Below are positions 18,454 through 26,622 of a stretch of 64,000 nt of DNA, piece after piece (position 1 is the stretch's first letter; each line of letters begins with the position of its first letter). The notes beneath the pieces are model-generated. The model was not told the DNA's origin and did no database searches. It was given only the letters and a program-made list of their open reading frames with translations. The position numbers and the translations under genes are program-made. Source of the stretch: Pseudaquidulcibacter saccharophilus (GTDB lineage Bacteria > Pseudomonadota > Alphaproteobacteria > Caulobacterales > Aquidulcibacteraceae); contig NZ_JAHWUS010000004.1 in assembly GCF_019455445.1 (NCBI RefSeq), positions 83,743 through 147,742 of the forward strand. The letters run 5' to 3'.

Positions 18454-18528
18454 AAACAATTAATTATGCAAAATAAAATCAGGCTCATAACCTGAAGGCC
18501 GCAGGTTCAAATCCTGCCCCCGCACCCA
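18454..18528 (+). repeat. tRNA-fMet 3' fragment, copy 2
   Basis: The best preserved copy. It has the full anticodon arm TCAGG CTCATAA CCTGA with anticodon CAT (18479-18495), the variable segment, the T-arm GCAGG TTCAAAT CCTGC and the acceptor strand CCCCGCA followed by CCCA. The combination CTCATAA, AGG and CCCCCGCA identifies initiator tRNA(fMet). The D-arm and acceptor 5' strand are missing, so it is not a functional tRNA gene. The left flank from 18454 matches copy 1, while the right flank (18529-18620) matches copy 3. It lies between the kdp module and the ThiF module. Confidence 0.85.
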
Positions 18529-18557
18529 AAACACACAATAAGTCATTTATTACTCAC

Positions 18558-18620
18558 AGCCGAGAAAAATATTCAGCGGCTTTAATAGGCTTAAATATTA
18601 CAAATCTCACCTATCGGTGA
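18558..18620 (+). pseudogene. tRNA terminator hairpin plus lacI 3'-end remnant
   Basis: AGCCG (18558-18562) pairs with CGGCT (18577-18581), and TTAATA follows, in the position where copy 3 has its tRNA-type terminator. Next, on the minus strand, comes a short frame reading ISSPIGEI before its stop region. It corresponds to SLSPRGEI at the C-terminus of the LacI-type regulator (32758). Similarity fades beyond about 18620. I read it as a truncated duplicate of the tRNA-terminator/lacI junction. Confidence 0.5.
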
Positions 18621-18740
18621 TGAAATTGCAATCAGCTTCTTTGGATGACTATCTCTCATTTGTAATCCTTGCCAGAACAAGAAAATTATATTCATAAGCT
18701 ACCTGTTTTGATAGCATAGGCTTTTGTGTGAAATTACGTT

Positions 18741-19574
18741 TCAAATCTTTAAGAAATCAATTGTATATTTCAAGAAGGATTCAGCCTGTTCCCAGTGGGG
18801 GTAATGACCGCAATTTTCAATGATTGCAAGTTTTGAATTTTCAATTAATTCATGAGCAATGTTTGCCTGAAAAAGCGGAAAAACTTTATCTTGTTTCCCC
18901 CAGATTATTAGACAATCACATTTAATATTACGAGCACATTCACGGAAACTTTCAACATTCTTTACGCCAAAAGGTCCAATGCCACTTTTGACACATCGTA
19001 TAAAGGCTCTTTGATAGCCTTTCATTGAAGAGTATTTAGTGATTGTTTCAAGTAATTCATGCGTCACGTTATTTTTATCTGCCATTGAAAGTGACATTGA
19101 AAATTTATTTGATGAATATGAAGGTGTTCCAAGTATGTAACCGATTAAAGGTAAAGAAGGTGCCCTCATAATAATATTACATTCACGACCAAAGCCACCA
19201 GGCGCCATAAGGATTATTTTATTCATCCTGTGTTGGTGCTTTTTACTAAGCCTTACTAAAGTGCTACCGCCAAGAGAGCTTCCAATTAGATGCGCATTTT
19301 CGATATTAAGGGTATCCATAAAAGCAATGATTTGTTCACCGAAAAATTCAGAATCATAATTTACATTAGGTTTATCTGCTTGACCAAAACCTGGAAAATC
19401 AAACGCCAATACACGGAATTTATCTTTTAACCCGTCAATAATTTTCCCCCATATTTCAATCGATAAAGCAAGACCATGTAATAAAATTACGGCTTCGCCA
19501 TTCCCACCGCTGTCATAATAACGCGTAAAATAATTATTATTAAGTTTTATAATTTGGGTATTAAAATTAAACAT
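18741..19574 (-). CDS. Alpha/beta-hydrolase
   Basis: Cytoplasmic alpha/beta-hydrolase of 277 aa. The oxyanion-hole segment is LLHGLALSIEIW, the nucleophile elbow GSSLGGS (Ser near residue 98), an acid follows in GKQDKVFPL, and the catalytic His is in NCGHYPHWEQ near the end. The nearest relatives by feel are C-C hydrolases and esterases of the MhpC type. It is divergent from the GNAT/ThiF operon with 83 bp between start codons, so it may be co-regulated and act on the same product. Substrate unknown. Confidence 0.8.
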   Translation of the reverse strand: MFNFNTQIIKLNNNYFTRYYDSGGNGEAVILLHGLALSIEIWGKIIDGLKDKFRVLAFDFPGFGQADKPNVNYDSEFFGEQIIAFMDTLNIENAHLIGSSLGGSTLVRLSKKHQHRMNKIILMAPGGFGRECNIIMRAPSLPLIGYILGTPSYSSNKFSMSLSMADKNNVTHELLETITKYSSMKGYQRAFIRCVKSGIGPFGVKNVESFRECARNIKCDCLIIWGKQDKVFPLFQANIAHELIENSKLAIIENCGHYPHWEQAESFLKYTIDFLKI

Positions 19575-19657
19575 GGCAGAGAATATTAATCTAAAACAAC
19601 CTTATCTCAATATTAATATTTAAAGTTTATATATTTTATTAAGGGGCTGATGATTTC

Positions 19658-20590
19658 ATGTTTTTTGATATATTAACTTCACAAAGGTTAAATCTATCTT
19701 TTTCACCATCTAAAGACATAAAAGTTCGAATAATTGAATGCCCAGGTGAGTGGTTGCCCGACAATGAACTTAAAGAACTAGCAAATGAATGTAAAACGAT
19801 TGCTAGAGAATGCCTTAAGGGTGTTGTTTTGGATTATGGAATCTTTTCCGATGATCCGGAAAATTTAAAAAATACAATCATAACATTAATCAAAAATAAT
19901 AAAGATGAACCGATCGCTTTTAATGCAATGCCACTAATTAAAGTGAATATTGGTGGTAGTCAGACGGAATTATTACATCTTGGCCTTGTTATGGTTCGCC
20001 CCGATGTAAGATCATCAGGGTTGTCATGGATACTTTATGGTTTAACATGCATATTATTATTTACAAGGCGGCAACTACGACCTTTATGGGTTAGCAGCGT
20101 AACCCAAGTTCCTGCTGTTGTTGGTATGGTTGCGCAAACATTTGACAATGTTTGGCCAGCACAAAAAGGTACAGAGCCAAGTTTTGCCCATCAGTATATT
20201 GCAAGACAAATTATGGGCTCATATCGCCATATTTTTGGCGTTGGCGACGATGCCGGCTATGAGATTGACAACAGTATAATAACTAACGCTTATACTGGTG
20301 GTTCTGATAATCTTAAAAAAACTTTTGCCGATGCACAGAAACACCGTGACGCTGTTTATAATGAATTTTGCTTGGAGCGCTTAAATTACGAACGAGGCGA
20401 TGATGTTCTGCAAATCGGCCAGTTAAATATAAAAAGTGCCGGAGGCTTTATAAGAAAATCAACGCCAAAAAACGCAATTCCGCAAATTGTGGTGCAGATT
20501 TTACTATTAAGCATTCAGTCGATTGTTGCTCCAATAATTCAATGGATATGTTCTGACAAACAGCTTGGAAGATTAAGGCCGAACAAATGA
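19658..20590 (+). CDS. GNAT-fold acyltransferase-like protein, first gene of ThiF operon
   Basis: Protein of 310 aa not assignable to a named family. The middle shows a GNAT-like motif: a strand (LLHLGLVMV) followed by RPDVRSSGLSWILYGLTC, matching the V-x-P-x-x-R-x-x-G acyl-CoA pyrophosphate loop. Thus it is probably an acyl-transferring enzyme, perhaps of the N-acyl amino acid or autoinducer synthase type. The C-terminus has a hydrophobic segment (about residues 278-300) that could hold it at the membrane. It is the first of five genes that overlap by 1-15 bp. Its stop overlaps the ThiF-like start as ATGA. AAGGGG lies about 14 bases upstream of the ATG. Confidence 0.55.
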   Translation: MFFDILTSQRLNLSFSPSKDIKVRIIECPGEWLPDNELKELANECKTIARECLKGVVLDYGIFSDDPENLKNTIITLIKNNKDEPIAFNAMPLIKVNIGGSQTELLHLGLVMVRPDVRSSGLSWILYGLTCILLFTRRQLRPLWVSSVTQVPAVVGMVAQTFDNVWPAQKGTEPSFAHQYIARQIMGSYRHIFGVGDDAGYEIDNSIITNAYTGGSDNLKKTFADAQKHRDAVYNEFCLERLNYERGDDVLQIGQLNIKSAGGFIRKSTPKNAIPQIVVQILLLSIQSIVAPIIQWICSDKQLGRLRPNK

Positions 20591-21477
20591 TGGATAATGC
20601 TTCAGAAATATTTTCCTATAAAACCATGATTACGCGTAATGCAGGTTTTATTAATGCTGATGAACAGGGTAAATTGCGTAATGCAAGAGTTTTTATTCCA
20701 GGCATAGGCGGAATGGGTGGCGCGGCGTTTATGGCAATGTTACGTGCAGGTATCGGAAATTTTATAATTGCAGATCTTGATGGTTTTGAAATTTCCAACC
20801 TTAATCGACAATTATTTTGCAATCTTGATACGGTAAATATTCACAAAGCAGTCGCAGCAAAAGCACAAGCGCTTAAAATAAACCCTGAAGTGAATATAGA
20901 AGTTTATCACGGTGACTGGACTGAGAATTTAGAAGAAATAGCTACAAAGTCTGATATTTTTGTAAATGGAATGGATGATGCCGCTGCTGGCGTCCATTTA
21001 TATCGCATTGCCAAAAAGCATGGGTTAAAAGTCATTGATGCTTATGCTTCGCCATTGCCATCTGTAACAATGGTTTGCCCTGAAGACCCGCGCCCGGAGG
21101 AGCGCTTAAATTACCCGACAATAGGCATAGATTGGAAAAACATCACACGGGAAATGCGCAATGAATGTCTAATGCGGGAAATCGAATATGTATTGGTAAA
21201 TTCAAATTCGCATAAATATGTTGATTTGGAAATTGCCGCGGAAGTAGCTGCGGGTAAGCGTTCGCGTTTTTCATTTTCAACCATGGTAACTATGGCAGGA
21301 ACTATGATGGCTGAAGAAGCTATTCGACAAATTTTAGGGCGTGCAGGCGGTGCAGATTATCGTGGTTATTTCTTTAATACTCACACCACCAAAACCGAAA
21401 GACCGTTATCGCCATTATTAGCAAATATAAAGCTTTATTTCGTAAGAAAGTTTTTAAATAAGCTGATAGGTGAGTAA
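20587..21477 (+). CDS. ThiF/MoeB/E1-like adenylyltransferase
   Basis: E1-like enzyme of 296 aa. The nucleotide loop reads IPGIGGMGG (about residues 36-44), followed by IIADLDGFEISNLNRQ with the conserved Asp and Arg of E1 enzymes, and NGMDD near residue 133. It should adenylate a carboxylate, for example a protein or peptide C-terminus or a small acid. The CxxC zinc pairs of MoeB are absent and no clear catalytic Cys is visible, as in small-molecule or peptide-modifying E1-like groups. It lies between a GNAT-like gene and a membrane protein gene. In some actinobacterial proteins (MoeY/Rv1355c, from memory) a ThiF domain is fused to a nitroreductase domain, the same pair encoded separately in this operon. 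Confidence 0.85.
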   Translation: MMDNASEIFSYKTMITRNAGFINADEQGKLRNARVFIPGIGGMGGAAFMAMLRAGIGNFIIADLDGFEISNLNRQLFCNLDTVNIHKAVAAKAQALKINPEVNIEVYHGDWTENLEEIATKSDIFVNGMDDAAAGVHLYRIAKKHGLKVIDAYASPLPSVTMVCPEDPRPEERLNYPTIGIDWKNITREMRNECLMREIEYVLVNSNSHKYVDLEIAAEVAAGKRSRFSFSTMVTMAGTMMAEEAIRQILGRAGGADYRGYFFNTHTTKTERPLSPLLANIKLYFVRKFLNKLIGE

Positions 21478-22640
21478 TGCTCATAGCGGATGCAATTCTA
21501 AACTTTATAACACTGATTGGCGTGGTTGCCGCATTTCTGGCTGGTCTTAAACCAAATAAGTCAAGCTTAGACAATAAACTTAGTATTCTATACGGAAGTT
21601 TAGTTGTGTTTTTCCTCGCTCGGCAAATTTTTTATTTTCATTTGTTGCCCTTTTTGGTGAATATTATAATGGCATCAGGTGCAATCATGCCATTCTTAAT
21701 ATTATTGATTGCCGAAGAAGTTTTAAGACGACACGCAAAAAAATATATCAAACTTTTTGTATTAGTCGGCGCAGGAATTTTCTTCGCTGGCGCACTGTTT
21801 CTGGGAGCGGTATGGCCAGTTTTTTGGTTGACGCTTTTTGCGGCATATTGCGCACTAAGCCTTTTGATAATTACGTTATTTTTGATTAAAAACCGCAATA
21901 ATCAAAATTCACTCTTTGAAACAAAAATGGTGGATAGTTTTACAATCGCAATTGCCGTTTGCTCATTACTTGTAGTTACTGAATTTAGGGGGTTGTGGCC
22001 GAATATACCGATAACTTTGGGGGCAATTGGCATACTAATTTTTGTAAATACCACATATGCATTGTCGTCGGAAAAAGGATCGCCACGAGAGCTTTTACAG
22101 GATTTGGCAATCATATCTCTAAGCGTGACATTATTAGATATTGCTATTTTAATATTGCGACCTGGTGTTGGCTTTAATTTGATGATGCAAGTTTGGGCTT
22201 TTGCCTTTGCGATAAATATTGTTCTTCTTGGTCTTTATCGAAACATTGAAAATTATCTTGATGCAAGATTCGGTAAAAACCTCCTCGAAAAAATTAGCGA
22301 GATTGGCGATAATTCAAGCCTTAATGAAATTATTTCAGCACATCCTTTAACTTCATCAGGGAAAATTCTGGGTTTAAAGGAATTGCAATTATACGATGAC
22401 GAAACAATAAGTGATTTTTTACAAGAGCGTGTGATAAATCGCGAAACCTATACCAAAACTAAAACCGCAGAGGCATTATCAAATCTATTAGATGAAACAG
22501 GGGCTAATTATCTTCTGCGCCTCAATAGGTCTCCCGCAAAATTTTTGGCAATTGCTACTGGGCAAATTGGCTTTGATAAAAAATTGGACACAGAACTGAG
22601 AATATTTACCTTAATTGCCGAAAGGGCAGGTAATGATTAA
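21477..22640 (+). CDS. Integral membrane protein of the ThiF operon
   Basis: Protein of 387 aa that I do not recognise. About eight hydrophobic helices fill residues 1-265, starting with LNFITLIGVVAAFLAGL. A soluble domain of about 120 residues follows at the C-terminus (from about YLDARFGKNLLEK). That domain ends in KFLAIATGQIGFDKKLDTE and is reminiscent of small ligand-binding folds, but no motif is decisive. The ATG overlaps the ThiF stop by one base (TAATG), so it is translationally coupled. It could be a sensor, an exporter or a membrane anchor for the modifying enzymes. Confidence 0.6.
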   Translation: MLIADAILNFITLIGVVAAFLAGLKPNKSSLDNKLSILYGSLVVFFLARQIFYFHLLPFLVNIIMASGAIMPFLILLIAEEVLRRHAKKYIKLFVLVGAGIFFAGALFLGAVWPVFWLTLFAAYCALSLLIITLFLIKNRNNQNSLFETKMVDSFTIAIAVCSLLVVTEFRGLWPNIPITLGAIGILIFVNTTYALSSEKGSPRELLQDLAIISLSVTLLDIAILILRPGVGFNLMMQVWAFAFAINIVLLGLYRNIENYLDARFGKNLLEKISEIGDNSSLNEIISAHPLTSSGKILGLKELQLYDDETISDFLQERVINRETYTKTKTAEALSNLLDETGANYLLRLNRSPAKFLAIATGQIGFDKKLDTELRIFTLIAERAGND

Positions 22641-23730
22641 ATTAGTTGAAAATGACAAAGCGGCATTTTTTGAAACCACATTCAATATTTACGATGACAC
22701 TGATAATTATGTTGCACCAATGAAATCGGATATATTCCGATTTCTGGATGCTGAAAAAAACCCGTTATTCAGTTGTGGTAACCCTTTTAAGTTTTGGGTG
22801 GTTTTTGAAGGCGGAAAACCTGTTGGCCGGATTATTGCCAATATTCACCGCCAATCTAATGAATTACACAGTATTAAACGTGCTCAATTTGGTTTTTTTG
22901 ACTGCAAAAATGATGATAAAATTGCGAAAATTTTGCTTGATGTTGCCGCTGAATTTGCAAGTGAATATGGCATGACAGAGCTTGTCGGAAATTTTAACCT
23001 TACCGCAATGCAACAGGCGGGAATTGTTACCGAAGGATTTGGCGTTAAAACTTATACTGATATGGTTGTAAACCCGCCATATATTCCAAAGTTGCTTGAA
23101 AAAAATGGATTTATACGATTTTTTCCAATGTCTACGTTCACCCTTGATGTCGCCAATGCCACAATAAATGCCCCAGATTATGAGGAGTTTACCGCCCGTG
23201 GTTTTAGCTTTGCTCCAATCTTGCGTAAAGATTTTAAAAAAAGAATGGAAGAAGCTCGCATCGTCTTAAATGATGGCTTTAGTGAAAACCCAATGTTTGT
23301 TCCACTAACACCAGAGGAATTCACATTTCAGGCACAAGAAATGATGTCGATACTTGACCCCAGATTATCTGCAATAGTGCATCATGACGGGAAACCTGTT
23401 GGTACGATAATTTGTATCCCTGATTTGAATGGTTTTATGAAAGATTCCAAATCAAGATATAATTTTATGACCTTATTCAATTTCATAAAATATCGCTTTA
23501 ACCGCAAACGGGCAGTTATAATTTTTTATTCAGTGGCAAAAGAATTTCATAAAATGGGAATTAACCCTGCAATGTTGGGGCATGTTATTAAAGCACTTAA
23601 AGTCGGCGGTTATGAAGAATTGGGGATTACCTGGATAGCCGACATAAATAAAGCCAGCCTTAGACAAATTGAAAAAATCGGCGCAAAAAAATTGCAAGGC
23701 CTGCATCTTTTTAAAAAGGAAATCTCATAA
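22633..23730 (+). CDS. YghO-like N-acyltransferase (GNAT)
   Basis: GNAT-superfamily protein of 365 aa resembling E. coli YghO, a putative N-acyltransferase. It shows WVVFEGGKPVGRIIANIHR near residue 60, a typical GNAT beta-strand pair, and a second domain with GKPVGTIICIPDLNG and a C-terminal INPAMLGHVIKALK segment. I prefer the ATG at 22633, which follows AAAGGGCAGG and overlaps the membrane-protein stop, over the frame opening at 22615. Its stop overlaps the next gene by one base. With the first GNAT gene it gives the operon two acyltransferases, suggesting successive acylations of one product. Confidence 0.7.
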   Translation: MIKLVENDKAAFFETTFNIYDDTDNYVAPMKSDIFRFLDAEKNPLFSCGNPFKFWVVFEGGKPVGRIIANIHRQSNELHSIKRAQFGFFDCKNDDKIAKILLDVAAEFASEYGMTELVGNFNLTAMQQAGIVTEGFGVKTYTDMVVNPPYIPKLLEKNGFIRFFPMSTFTLDVANATINAPDYEEFTARGFSFAPILRKDFKKRMEEARIVLNDGFSENPMFVPLTPEEFTFQAQEMMSILDPRLSAIVHHDGKPVGTIICIPDLNGFMKDSKSRYNFMTLFNFIKYRFNRKRAVIIFYSVAKEFHKMGINPAMLGHVIKALKVGGYEELGITWIADINKASLRQIEKIGAKKLQGLHLFKKEIS

Positions 23731-24719
23731 TGTTGTTTACACGTGAACAGCAATTAAAACTTATTGCTGCGGTTGCAAACGCACCAAGCGTACATAATGT
23801 TCAACCAGCACGTTTTCATTTCACGGGTGATAATATTTACCTTTTAGAAGATTTAACTCGTCGTATTCCATGTGGTGACCCAATGGGGCGTGATACAGGT
23901 TTTAGCCTTGGAATTGCCGCCGAAGGATTAAGGATAGAGCTTGCAAATCAAGGCTACTCGCTTGTTGATAAGGGTGAGTTTGACAGTGATATTGGCTTTG
24001 GAAATAACATTAAAACGTGCAGGGCTTTTGAAATCACAAAAGGTGCAGGAAAACATCCGCTTGCAGAATTTGTAACTAAAAGATATTCACAACGTGGGAA
24101 TTTTAATAAAGTGCTTCCCCGGGATACTGCCGCCGCAAAATCATTATCTGACGATAATATTATTTCTGTAACCGAAAAAGAAGATTTAAAAGAAATTGGT
24201 AAGATTTATGATGCCGCAAGCCTAAGATTTTTTCGGGATGATAATTTTCGCGAAGAATTATTATCGTGGATGCGCCTTTCCAAAAAACACCCCAAATGGT
24301 CTATTGATGGTCTAAATTATGATGCAATGGCAATGTCCGAATTTGAAGCGAAAGCAGCGGGCATTGTATTAAGCAAAAAAATATTTCCCTTGATTGATAA
24401 AATTGGGCTGGGGGGGCCAATAACAGCCGAAGCAGGCAAAGTTATTGGAAGTGCGGGCGTAATATTATTACACCGCCCAAAAACCGAAAGCCATTATGAA
24501 AGCGGAAGACATTTTTACCTAACCTGGCTTAAAATTGTTGCAAATGGCTTTCAAGCGGCGGTAATGGCTTCTTTGGCAGATGATATAGAATGTCAGAATC
24601 TTTTATGCAATAAATATAATATTGGCAACGAAAGACGAATTATTACCACATTTCGTATAGGTCGTTCCGATAATATGGCAATTCGCGCGCGGTTAAAGCC
24701 AGAGGATTTGTTATTATAG
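23730..24719 (+). CDS. Acg-type FMN-binding nitroreductase
   Basis: Protein of 329 aa of the Acg/Rv3131-like branch of the nitroreductase superfamily. It begins with the signature AAVANAPSVHNVQPARFHF and continues with DLTRRIPCGDP and GIAAEGLRIELANQGY. It should bind FMN and oxidise or reduce a small molecule or a peptide heterocycle, though some Acg proteins only sequester FMN. It is the last gene of the operon. Its 3' end overlaps the convergent cytochrome gene by 6 bp. Confidence 0.8.
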   Translation: MLFTREQQLKLIAAVANAPSVHNVQPARFHFTGDNIYLLEDLTRRIPCGDPMGRDTGFSLGIAAEGLRIELANQGYSLVDKGEFDSDIGFGNNIKTCRAFEITKGAGKHPLAEFVTKRYSQRGNFNKVLPRDTAAAKSLSDDNIISVTEKEDLKEIGKIYDAASLRFFRDDNFREELLSWMRLSKKHPKWSIDGLNYDAMAMSEFEAKAAGIVLSKKIFPLIDKIGLGGPITAEAGKVIGSAGVILLHRPKTESHYESGRHFYLTWLKIVANGFQAAVMASLADDIECQNLLCNKYNIGNERRIITTFRIGRSDNMAIRARLKPEDLLL

Positions 24720-26345
24720 TAATTTAAGATATTCGATTAAAGACTTTTGGTCATCAGGTGTTAATTCTGACCCGTAATCATGCCCCGAATTTGACATTCC
24801 GGATTTTGTCGTTTCGTATATTTCAGGTTTTGACCACGGTTTATAGTTTGCGGGATAATTTCCGTTCTCATCAATCTTTATCCCAAGTTTGACGAAATCA
24901 AGGCTATGCCCACCAGTCATAAATTTTTTTGGTCTTTTTGACGGGTTTAATAACGCATCAATAGTGGGAACAGAACCATTATGAAGATATGGCGCACTTT
25001 GCCATATGCCTGATAATGGTGTTCCGACATATTCACCGGTATGTTTGGCGATCAAATCTTTTTTATAAATTGTAGAATTTACTGCATTTGCCGCATTTTG
25101 ATTAAATACCTGCGCCCGTCTTTTATCGGTTCCGACATCACCAATCCAATTTGGGAATTGCACCAATTTTGGATTAGATAAATCATAATTATAATATCCG
25201 TGACAGGACGCACATTTTTCACCATAAATTCCTTCACCCTTTTTGGCTGCAACCATATTGATTTTTGCAGGGTATTTGGGCGCGTGATAATCTTTTAAAA
25301 ATGCATAGACATCTTTGGCTTTGTTGTAATTTCTATGGGTTACATTTGGACTTACTCCCATGCTTGGTACAGAAAAGAAACTTGTAATTATTGCAAGTCT
25401 GTCGATGCTTTTTTGGTTTATGTCCTTATATTTCAAAGGAATTTGTCTTTTATCCTTGCTTGGTGCATAGGCCCCATCATAAAGCATTGAGCTTCGCCAA
25501 GCCCTGTCTCCAAGGTCGGGAATTGATGTGAAACCTGTTTCATTGTTGCCACCATCATCCATATCCAATTTCATCATAAGTTTAAGTGCGGCAACACCGT
25601 TTGTAACCCCAGGTGAACCGCTAGGAAATGGTAAAGCACGTCCACTTTTTGCAAGCATTTTCATACGATTTTCTATTTGCGGCAGAATGAAATATTTAAT
25701 CATAAACATTTCGGTGGCGGTGGTTTCAGGATAAATTTGTTTTATGGTCTTCAGTAAGCGTTCTTTATCATTAAGGCTGATTATGTATGAATTATAAACC
25801 TCTTGTATATAGGCCTCTAAATTAAGTGAAGTATTGGGTGATCCGAGCCATATTTTATCTGTATTAGGTGTACCATCTTCATTATATAAAACGCCGCTAT
25901 GACAAGATGAACAGCCAATATTTGCCATCTGAACCCCTAAAAGATTACCATAAACCATGCCATTGGGTAATTGCGATTTTATGGGTTTTGCACCTTTAGG
26001 AAAATTTGCAATTTCTTTGTATTTTAGAAAACCAAATTGTTGGAAAATATTATCAATTTCAGATTTATTTGTTTTGATATTGGGGTTAATATGCTGTTCA
26101 TTAATGATAAGCGATGCAGTAGTTATTTTCCACGGAATAGCATGTGTCTTCAAAGCTCCTAAACTTAACCCGCCCCAAGCGTCGCCTGAAAAATAAAAAG
26201 CGCCACGCTCTTTGGGTGATAAATTTGGCAAATCTGAAGCGACTAAATCCGAATTTGCACCATTTTCAAATTTCTTGAAAATAAAAATACCAAACACAAC
26301 AATAATAAAAATTATTACAAAAATTGATAAATTTCGTTTTTTCAT
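24714..26345 (-). CDS. RoxA/cytochrome c peroxidase-like dihaem cytochrome c
   Basis: Exported dihaem cytochrome of 543 aa. The N-terminus has a signal anchor (about residues 6-23). Haem-binding motifs are CSSCH (145-149) and CASCH (378-382). C-terminal segments LHNGSVPTIDALL, KRPKKFMTGGHS and ELTPDDQKSLIEYLKLL match the RoxA/MauG-like dihaem group, which includes rubber oxygenases and cytochrome c peroxidases. It is shorter than RoxA (about 680 aa). It would act in the periplasm or outside the cell on peroxides or on an unsaturated hydrocarbon. It converges on the ThiF operon, so a functional link is possible but not shown. Confidence 0.75.
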   Translation of the reverse strand: MKKRNLSIFVIIFIIVVFGIFIFKKFENGANSDLVASDLPNLSPKERGAFYFSGDAWGGLSLGALKTHAIPWKITTASLIINEQHINPNIKTNKSEIDNIFQQFGFLKYKEIANFPKGAKPIKSQLPNGMVYGNLLGVQMANIGCSSCHSGVLYNEDGTPNTDKIWLGSPNTSLNLEAYIQEVYNSYIISLNDKERLLKTIKQIYPETTATEMFMIKYFILPQIENRMKMLAKSGRALPFPSGSPGVTNGVAALKLMMKLDMDDGGNNETGFTSIPDLGDRAWRSSMLYDGAYAPSKDKRQIPLKYKDINQKSIDRLAIITSFFSVPSMGVSPNVTHRNYNKAKDVYAFLKDYHAPKYPAKINMVAAKKGEGIYGEKCASCHGYYNYDLSNPKLVQFPNWIGDVGTDKRRAQVFNQNAANAVNSTIYKKDLIAKHTGEYVGTPLSGIWQSAPYLHNGSVPTIDALLNPSKRPKKFMTGGHSLDFVKLGIKIDENGNYPANYKPWSKPEIYETTKSGMSNSGHDYGSELTPDDQKSLIEYLKLL

Positions 26346-26622
26346 TAATCATTCCTGTAAAACTGGTATAATTTTGTTGTTTTACAACAATTGACTAATC
26401 AAAATATTAACAACCTAAGTTTGCGTTGATTTAGCAGATTTGATATCTTAAAAGGAAAAATCAGAATTAAACACATGACATAAAATTCCAAAACTTCTTC
26501 ACGATGTATGAAGCAATTTTATTGTATTATTTATTTCGCAATAATGAAAAGTTAATGTCAAATAATTGTTATAACGACTAACTAAACAGCCCCAATTATT
26601 ACATTTTTTTTAGGGGCAAAAA

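Larger units (their letters stand above)
18198..18740. other. Intergenic stretch with kdp promoter, tRNA fragment and lacI scar
   Basis: This 540-bp gap holds, from left to right, the kdp promoter region, AT-rich sequence, tRNA-fMet fragment copy 2 (18479-18528), a terminator-like hairpin (18558-18581) and about 40 bp resembling the 3' end of the lacI-type gene at 32758. A 66-codon frame at 18212-18412 starts inside the promoter and shows no protein-like features; I do not count it as a gene. Confidence 0.65.

Noticed and set aside
18479..18528. Possible intact tRNA gene with CAT anticodon
   Set aside because: The D-arm and acceptor 5' strand are missing; only the 3' half is present, so it cannot fold as a tRNA.
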